From Periplaneta americana (Eukaryota; Arthropoda; Insecta; Blattodea; Blattidae), in assembly GCF_040183065.1 (NCBI RefSeq), contig NC_091123.1:113868821-113932820 (forward strand): a stretch of DNA of 64,000 bases, read 5' to 3'. Shown piece after piece: positions 57,177 to 61,340 of this stretch (its first letter is position 1; each line of letters starts with the position of its first letter). The notes below the pieces were generated by a model. The model searched no databases and was not told the origin of the DNA. It saw nothing but the letters and a program-made list of their open reading frames with translations. The translations under genes were made by a program, and so were the position numbers.

Positions 57177-59204
57177 TGTGGAATCCCAGCCACCAAGTGG
57201 CTCAATTGAGTGCCCTCCTTGTATAATGGCAGTTGACTTCATATATGTCAATATATATGTCGAATATGGAGTAAGGGCACAAAGGGAAAAACACTAGAGG
57301 AGGGGGATTCGATCCGGTGCTGTGGATTGAACTTCGGCGTAACTCAGTGATTAGAGTGCTTGGTGGATAGATCCAAGGACCTGGGTTCGATCCCCAGTGC
57401 CGGAGCGAATTTTTCTCCTCTAATAACCATTGCTACCGTAACAGATAAATTCTGTAGGACCAAAAATTAATCTTTACGTATGGAGTTATATGTGTCCCAA
57501 TAAGACCTGTTGCGACACTCGGACAGAATATCTAAAAATGGGACTGTCTCATTCAAAAACGGGATGTCTAGATACATTAATAGTAATAAATAGAGACTGA
57601 ATTTTAAAGGGAATCCCTTTTTTTATTTCAACACGAAACATGAAATAATTAATTATGATGTTCAAAACTATCTTCCACTGACCAAATTATGTGGTTTTGA
57701 CTTCCCCTTTTTTCCCTTTTTTAAAAACATCTCTTATTTTGATCCTTTTTTGACAGAATATCGCAAACATTTAGATAATTCCCCTATATTTTTTCCGATA
57801 GGAACATTTCCTAAGCAAGCAAAAATAAATATCGTTCTTCTTCTGATTCCAGACATTGAAAAACTGATAAAGTGTGCCGATTTAGAGTTCAGGGTAAAAA
57901 GAAAATTTTCACCTCTGGTTTCAGTTGATGTTGAGCAGTTATTTTCTGTTTATAAAGACTTTCTGCATTGAAAGAGGCAGAATCATATTGAAACATATTG
58001 AAATGTTGAATTTGATCAAATACAACACTTTCCTTATGTTGTGAAGCGATAAATATAAGCTTGTGTGTGCTATGCATATCCATGAATGTGCTGAAGTTGT
58101 TTTCAATTAAAATAGCACCCTTTTGAGGGAGTAATATAGTCCTTTTTGAAGTCCTCTTTTGACTATATCAAATACAACACTTTCCTTATGTTGTGAAGAG
58201 ATAAATGTAAGATTGTGTGTGCCATGTATATCAACGAATGTGCTGAAGTGTGTTTTGGGGAGTAATATAATCCTTTTTCAAGTATTTTTTTTGGCTATAA
58301 CTTCCTCTTTTTTTTTTTTTTGTCCTTTTTTGATGAAAAATTTTCCCTTTAAAATCCGGTCTCTAGTAATAAATAAAGAAATATGATAATTGCGGTAGTT
58401 TACCTTTGCAGAAGACGTTAAGTGTTGTGGAGTTTCCGAGTTACAGAATAGGACAACACATGTGAGGGAAACTGGAGTGAGAGAGAGAGATAAGTTGTGA
58501 GTGTTGTATTTGTATCTCTGAAGATCACTGCATTCAGCATTCATTCAGTATTGTTGGTGGGAAAATAAATATGTTCGCATTTTTCTTGTTTTATATATCT
58601 GCTTATCTATCATATTGGAACAAAGTCGTGTTGTTACACAGAAGACTGTAACTTTCATTGAATAATGCTATTTTATAGGGTGTAGAAATGTGGTTATACT
58701 GAAATTTGACTTTATTAAATTTATCTGATTACTCTGAGAAGTGAATGGAATTTAAGAAAACAACATGTTGCTTTTACTTGCATACATATTGTTTTGAAAT
58801 TTGTTTATGTTGAAATAATGGCATTTCTATATGAAATGTCCTTTTTTGAGTACGGTGAAAATAATACATTTAACATGAAATGTGACATCAATGGTCCAGC
58901 AACTATTTGATAGAAATTTAAAAAGTTTTCCTTGTCATACATTATTGTAATGTATATTCCTTTGTTTCAGGCTGTCTTCAACAATCCATCTGTTCTTTTG
59001 TGCTCTCTTTTGGGGCTACAACTGTCTCTTGTCATTATGCAAATTGTGATTCTAGTCCGGTCATCAGAATGGTATCATGTAGTATCCCTTGCTCTTTTAC
59101 TATTTGCGAATTACTATACCTTATTCAAGCTCTCTCGAGATTATTTAGTATGCTGGAAAGTATATAAAGCAGAACAAATGATCCAGGACAAGATTGGAGG
59201 TTAA
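18310..59204 (+). CDS. TMEM39A: TMEM39A-like multipass ER membrane protein (ten coding exons)
   Basis: Complete coding sequence of a TMEM39 family protein; predicted length is 447 residues against about 490 in vertebrates. Family members are ER membrane proteins implicated in phosphoinositide/COPII trafficking, autophagy and collagen secretion. The start at 18346 is chosen because 'MPSGRRNISR' matches the family N-terminus (Met-Pro-x-Gly-Arg-Arg). A Pro-rich cytosolic tail (residues 16-22) precedes the first membrane segment (about 60-82), followed by segments near 105-130 and 150-172 and a conserved 'CCFAQ' region near 264-268. Next come 'KYCDVLHRAALHLGRW' (301-316) and a C-terminal pair of hydrophobic helices (about 376-420). 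All nine introns are GT-AG and all exon joins preserve the frame. No stop or frameshift is seen, so I read it as functional. Introns reach 7.5 kb and are full of mobile elements. Confidence 0.95.
18450..19600. other. TMEM39A intron 1, first part; nothing recognised
   Basis: No repeat family recognised apart from a C-run near 19234-19247 and purine-rich GAGA sequence near 19495-19550. Confidence 0.4.
19600..20100 (-). mobile_element. Mariner-like element remnant (DUF4817 helix-turn-helix end)
   Basis: On the minus strand the sequence reads 'KKTKEMFEAKYPVKIPTTNT' followed by 'IQNLYKKWRITESV'. This is the DUF4817-type helix-turn-helix that starts many insect IS630/mariner-like transposases. The outer end is TACTGGGTGTCCCAT (inverted) at about 20086-20100. 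The other end and the catalytic domain are missing. Confidence 0.75.
20335..20990 (-). mobile_element. CR1/Jockey-like LINE C-terminal fragment
   Basis: The 172-codon minus frame at 20408-20926 resembles the region after the reverse transcriptase in CR1-like LINEs: 'LQKRIIKICLYKPFDYPTKL', 'FSVSNLEQI', then 'NFGPKIYNEL'. The 3' end carries a short stem-loop at about 20342-20371 (GCCCGA paired with TCGGGC, inner GAGC/GCTC). No palm domain is present. Confidence 0.7.
21344..21864 (-). mobile_element. I-like LINE (RNase H family), 5'-truncated, 14-bp TSD
   Basis: Minus-strand 3' part of the RNase H-bearing LINE: 'FQWIPSHYGILGNENADALA', then after a frame break 'GHDCLAKHLHRIGIYQSPNC' with a Cys/His knuckle-like C-terminus. 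The 3' end is the family tail with AACAACAACA. It is flanked by exact duplications TCTAGAAAATAAAT at 21330-21343 and 21865-21878. The closest relative in the window is 30501-31612. Confidence 0.9.
22033..22234 (+). CDS. TMEM39A: TMEM39A coding exon 2
   Basis: Acceptor TTTTACAG, donor GTAAGT; residues 34-101, ending in phase 0. It includes the conserved first membrane helix and 'LYRTVWWLPQSYTRY', matching the TVWW motif of the family. Confidence 0.95.
22629..22663. repeat. (CT)n microsatellite
   Basis: Perfect CT run in TMEM39A intron 2. Confidence 0.9.
23025..23639. mobile_element. hAT-type MITE with 8-bp TSD
   Basis: Terminal repeats TAGAGACGAGAATTCCATGC (left) and TTGAGACGAGAATTTCATGC (inverted right) are flanked by exact 8-base duplications ATGATAAC at 23017-23024 and 23640-23647. 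The 8-bp size and TAGAGA-like ends are hAT features. There is no coding capacity; the interior is rich in 'TGCAT' motifs. Confidence 0.88.
24426..25987 (+). mobile_element. TIR element with AATT target duplication
   Basis: A 1,562-base element with terminal repeats GAGGACTTCACCCGAATAAC (left) and GAGGACATCACCCGAATAAG (inverted right), about 30 bases long. It is bounded by AATT at 24422-24425 and 25988-25991; the interrupted LINE has a single AATT, so the duplication is real. Inside, plus-strand frames begin at 24697 ('KKELVSKTKWKTEEKKINRN') and continue from 24842 ('FKCLWDMNSKLEQYHFITSC'). Further on comes 'MNPMSLKPSKAED' near 25330. I recall this order from a family of uncharacterised arthropod transposase-like proteins, but I cannot name its superfamily. 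It is a deleted, non-autonomous copy. Confidence 0.8.
24697..25044 (+). pseudogene. N-terminal fragment of an uncharacterised transposase-like protein
   Basis: Starts at ATG 24697 with 'MTENMGKKELVSKTKWK' and a Lys-rich segment. There is a stop at about 24817, then a frame from 24842 that contains a Cys and 'ISKDDQLSIFKCLW'. It ends 'NVWKDSVF'. The pattern 'Cys...(I/L)...FW/LW...' after a basic N-terminus matches the element family described for its host TIR element. No catalytic Asp/Glu set can be assigned. Confidence 0.5.
27646..27896. mobile_element. 251-bp TA-MITE
   Basis: Ends TTGCAGGCTCAGAATGACAA and (inverted) TTGAGGGTTCAGAATGATAA pair over more than 30 bases and are flanked by TA at 27644-27645 and 27897-27898. 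There is no coding capacity. Confidence 0.8.
27997..28136 (+). CDS. TMEM39A: TMEM39A coding exon 3
   Basis: Acceptor TTTTCAG, donor GTAATT; residues 102-147. It carries 'NFYLIDPYLVGFIATILGRR', the second membrane helix with its conserved Arg-Arg. Confidence 0.95.
28417..28515 (+). CDS. TMEM39A: TMEM39A coding exon 4
   Basis: Acceptor TTCACAG, donor GTAAGT; residues 148-180. Third hydrophobic helix 'LILLGLVLASLVWCAYHIM' followed by 'NIFYLCYP'. Confidence 0.94.
28520..29620. other. TMEM39A intron 4; nothing recognised
   Basis: AT-rich intron with no recognised repeat. Confidence 0.4.
29629..29735 (+). CDS. TMEM39A: TMEM39A coding exon 5
   Basis: Acceptor TTCTGCAG, donor GTAAGT; residues 181-216. 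It encodes the loop region, shorter than the vertebrate loop. Confidence 0.92.
29799..30457. repeat. Inverted-repeat element, ends GCCAGTCCAATGCCAAA
   Basis: The left end (29799 onward) and the right end (to about 30457) are inverted copies of 'AGTCCAATGCCAAAaCCATG', allowing one or two differences. Near the right end the motif 'CACATTCRTGATTTTGGCA' is repeated three times in tandem-like fashion. The target duplication was not resolved. Confidence 0.55.
30501..31612 (+). mobile_element. I-like LINE with RNase H domain, 14-bp TSD
   Basis: 5'-truncated copy flanked by exact duplications ACATTTTATTAACA at 30487-30500 and 31613-31626. One stop at about 30610 precedes a 271-codon open frame (30785-31600). 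RNase H motifs are in order and intact: 'LYTDGSL' (first Asp), 'FDGEIIA' (Glu), 'LSDSKAA' (Asp), and 'NENADALAKKG' (final Asp). A Cys/His-rich tail 'CPLCNSNQEMDSEHLKIC' follows. The reverse transcriptase lies in the lost 5' part. The tail ends AAAACAACAACAACA. It sits in TMEM39A intron 5. Confidence 0.92.
31820..32860 (+). pseudogene. Uncharacterised transposase-like remnant (sibling of 24426-25987)
   Basis: Heavily broken plus-strand reading: 'ADYKLHMEK', 'EAKDEDKALSCQD', 'NLRIYNLDI', 'NETVEISSHVYDYVISHSN'. It ends with a basic stretch and 'GPLPKVYSANLSIAEVKFQD'. The order (KLHMEKA, NLG(I)HD, E-x-S-S-x-x-x-x-Y) is what I recall from the C-terminal two thirds of the family whose N-terminus is in the AATT element. 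A poly(A) tract at 32474-32500 and a (GCAAA)n run nearby are unrelated. Terminal repeats were not found. Confidence 0.5.
32474..32500. repeat. Poly(A) tract
   Basis: About 25 consecutive A. Confidence 0.9.
32983..33050 (-). mobile_element. LINE 3'-end fragment
   Basis: Reverse complement of the 3' end at 54010-54072, sharing 'TGTTGTCAGCAAACAGCTG' and the GATTGATT tail. Only the terminal ~70 bases are present. Confidence 0.7.
33284..33328. repeat. (GCAAA)n microsatellite
   Basis: About eight pentamer units with one imperfect unit at the end. Confidence 0.9.
33660..33904 (+). mobile_element. tRNA-derived SINE with 12-bp TSD
   Basis: The head contains an A box 'TAACTCAGTTGGCTAAGGTG' and a B box 'GGTTCGATTCC', then a unique body and an A-rich end. 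Flanking duplications AATATCTGTGGT lie at 33648-33659 and 33905-33916. The same head occurs at 52079-52137. Confidence 0.88.
34130..34177. repeat. Perfect 23-bp-arm palindrome at a LINE 5' junction
   Basis: Left arm AAACTTTAGTCAGATGCAAC(ATT) and its exact complement are separated by two bases. The outer part of the arm is the LINE's target duplication, so the palindrome contains an inverted copy of the target site. A third, partial direct copy (GATGCAACATTTTAA) follows at about 34181-34195. Confidence 0.95.
34145..35046 (+). mobile_element. I-like LINE, second lineage, RNase H domain, 13-bp TSD
   Basis: Target duplications ACTTTAGTCAGAT lie at 34132-34144 and 35047-35059. RNase H motifs 'IYTDGSL', 'FDGEVEA' and 'LSDSKAA' are in the first frame (34204-34623). 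A single-base slip in an A-run near 34575 moves the rest into the next frame (34580-35038), with 'FQWIPAHCGLN', 'KKADMLAK' and the Cys/His tail 'CLLCTREEDMEMEHLANC'. It is related to, but clearly diverged from, 30501-31612. The tail is ACACACAC. Confidence 0.9.
35273..35427 (+). CDS. TMEM39A: TMEM39A coding exon 6
   Basis: Acceptor TCTTTCAG, donor GTAATT; residues 217-268. The conserved 'CSMSPQAIREEVEVLKTDFN' and 'AYYAGFVPCCFAQ' segments are diagnostic for the family. Confidence 0.96.
35690..35960. repeat. Dispersed repeat shared with 52540-52860
   Basis: Shares a diverged order of segments with 52540-52860, including 'GAAATGCCATT' and 'AATCCTCC(T/C)AGCT' followed by 'GGACCC'. It is probably a SINE or LINE untranslated region. 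Confidence 0.5.
36287..37049. mobile_element. pogo/Tigger-like MITE
   Basis: Ends CAGTGAAACCTTTCATTTAC and (inverted) CAGTGAAACCTCTACTTACG are flanked by TA at 36285-36286 and 37050-37051. CAGTGAAACCTC is the classic pogo-type terminus. The interior repeats 'ATCTGTCCGCAT' near both ends and has no transposase. Confidence 0.85.
37477..39666. mobile_element. MITE with 5-bp TSD, copy 2, carrying a LINE
   Basis: Same element as 11120-12123, diverged by roughly a tenth, with the left inverted repeat more decayed. Target duplications TGCCA lie at 37472-37476 and 39667-39671. It lacks the SINE of copy 1 and instead holds an RTE-like LINE at 37862-39296. Confidence 0.9.
37862..39296 (+). mobile_element. 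RTE-like LINE, nearly intact RT, (GAT)n tail, 7-bp TSD
   Basis: 5'-truncated insertion flanked by ATACCTA at 37855-37861 and 39297-39303. One frame runs from the 5' end to 39226 with only two stop codons (38498, 38636) and no frameshift. Motifs in order are 'GKAPGEDNLNFELFK', 'ENYRGISLLNSGYKI', 'EEQTGFRKGRSC', 'FIDFIKAFDRVDR', 'GVRQGCSLSPLLF' and the palm 'LMFADDQVIIAKTED'. The C-terminal end follows with 'RPVLTYGSEAWTI', 'RMDRTRWPKQIL' and 'GRPRKHW'. The (GAT)n tail at 39233-39296 is the 3' end. Inserted in copy 2 of the 5-bp-TSD MITE. Confidence 0.93.
39760..40240 (+). other. Unrecognised degenerate coding remnant
   Basis: Plus-strand pieces 'RGLINLAHLVKLYDSLRPVT' (40005-40070), then in another frame 'LQTLDELLYSEPLSDFENSS' ending 'EED' and a stop near 40217. 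It looks like the end of an old protein-coding transposon or retrocopy. I do not recognise the family. Confidence 0.3.
40589..41709. mobile_element. Mariner-like fold-back element, TA TSD
   Basis: Long inverted arms (left 40589-40736 plus 41008-41165; right about 41405-41709) with TA on each outer side. The loop on the plus strand encodes a broken helix-turn-helix N-terminus: 'GEPYSEVTDLILIHGE', 'VERRLREIDSFAPVINSASR' in shifted frames and 'HVWNENAADRQ', as in IS630/mariner-like proteins. An RTE LINE end at 40737-41007 splits the left arm. Confidence 0.82.
40737..41007 (-). mobile_element. RTE LINE 3' end inserted in the fold-back arm
   Basis: Minus-strand C-terminal piece 'VGRPEGKRPLGRPRRRWED' of the 23952-26333 family. 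Target duplication ACCGATTAC (40728-40736) versus ACCAATTAC (41008-41016) differs at one base. The unbroken opposite arm confirms the empty-site sequence. Confidence 0.85.
42000..42205 (-). mobile_element. RTE-like LINE RT fragment
   Basis: Minus-strand reading 'DFVKPYDTVKRSLPFKIL', then 'IQNKSLQES' and a broken RT-finger continuation. Short and full of stops. Confidence 0.6.
42805..42902 (+). CDS. TMEM39A: TMEM39A coding exon 7
   Basis: Acceptor TTTATAG, donor GTAAGT; residues 269-300, with 'YYDVYWATQHLAFVWLGCF'. The preceding intron is the longest, about 7.4 kb. Confidence 0.95.
42910..43660. other. TMEM39A intron 7, first part; nothing recognised
   Basis: Contains a short CT/T run at 43136-43158. 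No gene or known repeat seen. Confidence 0.4.
43666..44280. repeat. Tandem repeat, ~137-bp unit, about 4.5 copies
   Basis: Units start near 43666, 43806, 43932, 44071 and 44212, each opening with a form of 'ACAAAATTAATAACTT' and containing 'CAGATTTTCATGA', 'GAGTTACAGG.AGCATATA' and 'CTCATTAC.TTTGTGTA'. Units differ from one another by perhaps 15-25 percent, so the array is not recent. It ends in an AT run at about 44276-44299. Confidence 0.9.
44300..45440. other. No recognised feature
   Basis: Mixed AT-rich sequence with some stop-rich minus-strand stretches that may be old LINE. Not assigned. Confidence 0.35.
45443..45737 (+). mobile_element. I-like LINE 3'-end fragment
   Basis: Plus-strand match to the last ~290 bases of 30501-31612: 'RLATGHDCLAKHLYRIGIYQ' and the terminal AAAACAACAACAAC. 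It is 5'-truncated with one small deletion near the end. Confidence 0.85.
46290..47360 (-). mobile_element. LINE RT fragment (same family as 63385-64000)
   Basis: Minus strand, in order from 47355 downward: 'LEEEQFSFRKEKDMRDPI', 'VYIVFVDLEKAFHRMNWNKL', 'VHQGCPLSPTLFNIYLEDLV' and 'IRFSDDMAL' (FSDD in place of the usual F/YADD). Then 'LQELNDSCEQYGVKINANMT', 'KCFGCNM' and 'EVKRRIAMVKEAFNRK'. Several frame changes make it inactive. It occupies TMEM39A intron 7. Confidence 0.88.
47492..47578 (+). CDS. TMEM39A: TMEM39A coding exon 8
   Basis: Acceptor TATTGCAG, donor GTGAGT; residues 301-329, carrying 'YCDVLHRAALHLGRW'. Confidence 0.95.
47600..48286. other. No recognised feature
   Basis: Some GC-richer sequence near 47690-48060; no gene or repeat family recognised. 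Confidence 0.35.
48287..49120 (-). mobile_element. Mariner-like element, TA TSD, with LINE insertion
   Basis: Terminal repeats TAAAGTTATTCAAAAGTAAG and (inverted) TAAGGTTATTCAAAAGTAAA are flanked by TA at 48285-48286 and 49121-49122. On the minus strand near 48720-48845 it reads 'EPYFYEEIENG', 'TVTVTG' and 'QRYFQMLQDFAIPAL', a late segment of DUF4817-type mariner-like transposases. Most of the transposase is gone. Confidence 0.82.
48397..48705 (-). mobile_element. LINE 3' end with (GAT)n tail
   Basis: Minus-strand 'KWLNHVNRMDRSRLPRQIL' and 'GRRSLGHPLKRWTE', tail GATGATGATGAT at about 48397-48408. Same family as 37862-39296. Confidence 0.8.
49130..49880. other. No recognised feature
   Basis: AT-rich intron sequence. 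Confidence 0.35.
49885..50155 (+). mobile_element. tRNA-derived SINE, second family
   Basis: Head with 'TAGTGGGTAGTGTGTTGGAC' and B-box-like 'GGGTTTGATTTCC'. The body 'CAGGAGTTTTTTTCG..CTCTGG' is shared with 60465-60725. Confidence 0.65.
50690..51045 (-). mobile_element. RTE LINE 3' end
   Basis: Minus-strand homologue of the C-terminal end of 23952-26333, more diverged, starting near 'CCTTAAAGGCCA' and running to 'AATATTTGGGAGTAAGAGG'. Confidence 0.75.
51048..51160 (-). mobile_element. Jockey/CR1-like LINE 3' tail with stem-loop
   Basis: The (ATTT)n-rich tail is followed on the plus strand by a hairpin: CCTGGTAGAG at 51083-51092 pairs with CTCTACCAGG at 51119-51128, and AAGGCC at 51095-51100 pairs with GGCCTT at 51105-51110. 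Same 3' end as 52165 and 54112. Confidence 0.75.
51679..51799 (+). CDS. TMEM39A: TMEM39A coding exon 9
   Basis: Acceptor TGATGCAG, donor GTAAGT; residues 330-370, with 'STLWHQGALVKHCKELYKA' and ending 'THARFY', as in vertebrate members. Confidence 0.95.
52079..52137 (+). mobile_element. SINE head, truncated
   Basis: Matches the tRNA-like head of 33660-33904 ('GTAGCTCAGTTGGCAGAGGT'). It is cut off by a T-rich LINE tail. Confidence 0.7.
52165..52400 (-). mobile_element. Jockey/CR1-like LINE 3' tail with stem-loop
   Basis: Second copy of the hairpin: CCTGGTAGAG at 52179-52188 and CTCTACCAGG at 52215-52224, with the inner stem weaker. 5'-truncated. Confidence 0.7.
52442..52535 (-). mobile_element. 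I-like LINE 3'-end fragment, third lineage
   Basis: The minus strand reads 'QKYWRARMLMVSLLDARHWN' and runs into an (AAC)n tail, equivalent to the 'YWEARRMMTSLLN' end of 34145-35046. Confidence 0.65.
52540..52860. repeat. Dispersed repeat shared with 35690-35960
   Basis: Diverged relative of the 35.7 kb repeat; function unknown. Confidence 0.5.
53630..54072 (+). mobile_element. I/Jockey-like LINE C-terminal fragment
   Basis: Plus strand: 'LKRARTDHIVTQLYLH', 'SETPTCL' and 'HNEDLEHILLHCPSINHIRS', the Cys/His-rich end of RNase H-type LINEs. The 3' end carries GATTGATT and matches 32983-33050 inverted. Confidence 0.75.
54112..55645 (-). mobile_element. Jockey/CR1-like LINE with RT domain and 3' stem-loop
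   Basis: Minus strand, in order: 'RFRNGHSMTTALLKVNEDIH', 'LLDFSKAFNTVDTHLLL', 'QQGSVLGPLLFMIYIKDM', palm 'HMYADDLQIYLHF', 'LWAHKFGLRLNPEKSQAI', thumb pieces, then 'PHFWNSLPTDVRDCLTLSQF' near the C-terminus. The 3' end is a hairpin (TCTGGTG 54124-54130, CACCAGA 54163-54169) and a short ATAA tail. Stops and frameshifts occur between 54600 and 55000. It is split by a 78-base I-like LINE end at 54838-54915. Confidence 0.9.
54838..54915 (-). mobile_element. 78-bp I-like LINE 3' end nested in another LINE
   Basis: Exact-looking match to the terminal bases of 21344-21864 ('TAATGCCAGGCGTTTGACAA'), in the middle of the 54112-55645 element. Confidence 0.85.
55686..55912. repeat. Tandem duplication, ~115-bp unit, two copies
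   Basis: Two units, each starting 'GATAGAGCAGGTAGGATTCT', differ at a few positions; the second ends near 55912. Confidence 0.9.
56106..56303 (-). pseudogene. hAT C-terminal dimerisation fragment
   Basis: A 65-codon minus frame with 'CLHLPGTNVPAEKVFARMNK' and 'KLKVDTLKALLITEVNF' matches the hAT family C-terminal dimerisation region (normally (S/N)..ER.FS.M...). The catalytic domain is absent. Confidence 0.7.
56495..57483. repeat. Cluster of four related tRNA-derived SINE units
   Basis: Three same-direction partial units (about 56495-56690, 56695-56985, 56990-57130) and one inverted unit (about 57180-57483). All share 'GGTTATTAGAGGAGAAAAAT' and 'AAGTCAACTGCCATTATACA' in order. In the inverted unit the plus strand has an A box 'TAACTCAGTGATTAGAGTGC' and B box 'GGGTTCGATCCCC' (57340-57405). 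An AT microsatellite at 57124-57166 separates the last two. Confidence 0.85.
57124..57166. repeat. (AT)n microsatellite
   Basis: Perfect dinucleotide run at the centre of the inverted SINE pair. Confidence 0.9.
57591..58365 (+). mobile_element. hAT deletion derivative with 8-bp TSD
   Basis: Ends TAGAGACTGAATTTTAAAGG and (inverted) TAGAGACCGGATTTTAAAGG are flanked by exact GTAATAAA at 57583-57590 and 58366-58373. A plus-strand frame at 57750-57971 encodes the C-terminal dimerisation end of a hAT transposase: 'FSPLVSVDVEQLFSVYKDFL' (usually V.ER.FS.YK). About 150 bases of the 3' part are tandemly duplicated (units near 58014 and 58166, 'ACAACACTTTCCTTATGTTG'). Confidence 0.9.
58380..58960. other. 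TMEM39A intron 9 end; nothing recognised
   Basis: No gene or repeat signature. Confidence 0.4.
58971..59204 (+). CDS. TMEM39A: TMEM39A coding exon 10 (terminal)
   Basis: Acceptor TTTGTTTCAG; residues 371-447 and TAA at 59202-59204. Two hydrophobic helices include 'LLFANYYTLFKLSRDYLV'. The 3' untranslated region follows, with AATAAA-like signals at about 59602 and 59786. Confidence 0.96.
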   Translation, partial: AVFNNPSVLLCSLLGLQLSLVIMQIVILVRSSEWYHVVSLALLLFANYYTLFKLSRDYLVCWKVYKAEQMIQDKIGG

Positions 59205-59537
59205 TGGATATGTGTGCAATATTTAGATGTAGCTATATTGTATTATAAAATGACTTAATTCAATTCCACTTTAGAAGTAAACAGATTGGATTATATTTTG
59301 AATTTTTGTATATGTTTAAAAATAGGAATCATGTAATTTTTATTTGAAGCTTTAATTTTAACGGTGGAACATCGTCAGTATTTATTTTCCGAGTGTAACA
59401 TATTTTCATGTCTCATTAAAGCCTCCTTTATTAGAATTACTTTGTGTTATTAGCTACTGTCCTCATACTCTCACTTTGCACATTTTGTGTCAAGTCCTAT
59501 GATGTTCCTTCTCTCCCTTTTACATTCTAACAGCATA

Positions 59538-59776
59538 TGAAGGGTTCAGAATCATAGTGGGTCAAGCGCCATTTACTAAAACTGTAGAAAACAAGGGTTA
59601 AAATAAAGTTATTATCATAATTCAATGGAAACATATAGCAAGTAATATAAAGTATATACATTAAAACTCAATGATATGTCAATCTTCATTAAACTGTGGT
59701 ATTCAGTTAACTTTAACCCTTGCTTTCTCCGTTTTTAATAAATGATGCTTGCCCCACTATGGCTCTGAACCCTTCA
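59538..59776. mobile_element. 239-bp TA-MITE in the TMEM39A 3' flank
   Basis: Terminal repeats of about 60 bases, starting TGAAGGGTTCAGAATCATAG and (inverted) TGAAGGGTTCAGAGCCATAG, with TA at 59536-59537 and 59777-59778. It contains one AATAAA-like site (about 59602) and is followed immediately by another (59786). Confidence 0.88.
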
Positions 59777-59785
59777 TATTTATGT

Positions 59786-59791
59786 AAAATA
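59786..59791 (+). terminator. Candidate poly(A) signal for TMEM39A
   Basis: AATAAA about 580 bases after the stop codon and just beyond a MITE. An upstream alternative lies inside the MITE at about 59602, so the true cleavage site is unclear. Confidence 0.4.
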
Positions 59792-60464
59792 AAGTTGTTG
59801 GTGTTGGTGATGTTCTTCCTTTTTGTAAGTAATTGTGTTGAGTTCACATAATTTTTGTAGTTCCAAATTAAACTTTGTATGTACAGTTCCTTCTCGAGAC
59901 ATCTTAGAAGTAAGAATATGGTTAAAAGAAATATATTTATGTAAGAAGTTTGTAGAAGTTTGTAGAATTTTGATTTTATGGTACGTTATTTGAATTATTC
60001 AGGTAAAGGCGAAGGTGATCATCTAGATCAATGGTCGTCAGCACTCGCTGAAATGGGTAATGGATAAGAAGTGTATCGGAATATGCACCTTTGTGCAGAA
60101 GGGAGATGATGAAAGAATACCCTCCAGCAGCCACGGATGCATGCTAGTGCATCTCTTAATTGCGGGTAAGAGACACTAGCCCAAGGGTGCACTGTGCTGA
60201 TGACCGCTGATCTAGATCATCTCTACAAAATTCTTACCACACATCTTCTAGTGGGGCTGGAACAAAATAAATGTTTTTAATTTGTGTAAACTGAGGTGTC
60301 CAGACAGCAGTTATAAATTTCAGAAATCGAAGTGAGTTGTATAAAAATTATTCTTGAAAGGATTTAATTGCATCTATATAATATGATGGCTAACTTCTTT
60401 AAAGTATTAGAGTTTTTATTCTTTAAATTAATATAAAGTTGTGCGAAAATATAGGTATGATTGA

Positions 60465-60725
60465 AATTGCCACAGCAGCTCAGTGCTAGCAAAGTGGGCT
60501 TGTAAGTCAGGGGGCCTAGGTTCATATTCTGGTTAATACATCCTGAATTTATAACTTGTGTTGGACAAGACAATACAGGAGTTTTCTCTGGGTACTCCAG
60601 TTCCCCTATGACAACCCAGTAATTCTCCATTATCGTCATTCACTTCAAGTGTAATGTGGATCCACTGCATGTGATGAACTTTGGATAGTCTCTGACGAAT
60701 TAAGAGTCTACAATTCTCAGCTCTA
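60465..60725 (+). mobile_element. tRNA-derived SINE, second family
   Basis: Head 'CAGCTCAGTGCTAGCAAAGT' and B-box-like 'AGGTTCATATTC', with body shared with 49885-50155 ('TACAGGAGTTTTCTCTGGGT'). Confidence 0.65.
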
Positions 60726-60739
60726 CACATACATATGTA

Positions 60740-61340
60740 CATACATTAAATCATATACTGTAGTTAAAATAAGGCAAGAACACCTGATACTAATATAAAC
60801 TTAGGCATACAATTCCAAATACACCTCTTTGCAAATGACCAAGTAGTTACTTCGAACACAGAAGATAATTTACAAAGAGCAGTATGGTCATTGTACCAAA
60901 TAGCTAAAGATTACAATTTAAAAATATCCATAAATAGAACCAAAGTTGTGGCATTCCAAGGAAAACAACTTCTTATAGCTAAGATAATAATTGACGACAA
61001 AATCTTAGAACAAGTACAAATGTTTAACTACCTGGGTTGTAATGTTTTATGCCTGTATATAAATGATCCCGAATCGAAGTTACAAAGATTCCAACACATG
61101 CTAGGTACAATAAAAAGAACTCTTTTAAATAAGTTCCGGAAAGAGACATTATTAAACTTTTATAATGTTATGGCCATACCTGTGTTGCTGTATGGCTGAG
61201 AAACCTGAACTCTGACAGCCAATCAGAAGAGAAGAATTGAGGCAGCTGAAATGAGACTTCTATCAGGATATCAGCTACTAGATCGTAAGAGAAACCAGAA
61301 AATCATAGAGTAGCTTAAGGGGTTTCATACAGTAGCGATT
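60740..61340 (+). mobile_element. RTE-like LINE fragment
   Basis: Plus strand: 'LFANDQVVTSNTEDNLQRAV' (palm FADD decayed to FAND), 'KISINRTKVVAFQGKQ', 'FNYLGCNV' and 'AIPVLLYG', then stop, 'ETWTLTANQKRRIEAAEMR'. Same family type as 37862-39296, with more decay. Confidence 0.82.

Noticed and set aside
57333-57407. Second tRNA-like sequence
   Set aside because: Part of a SINE unit repeated three more times nearby in degraded form; the acceptor stem does not pair.
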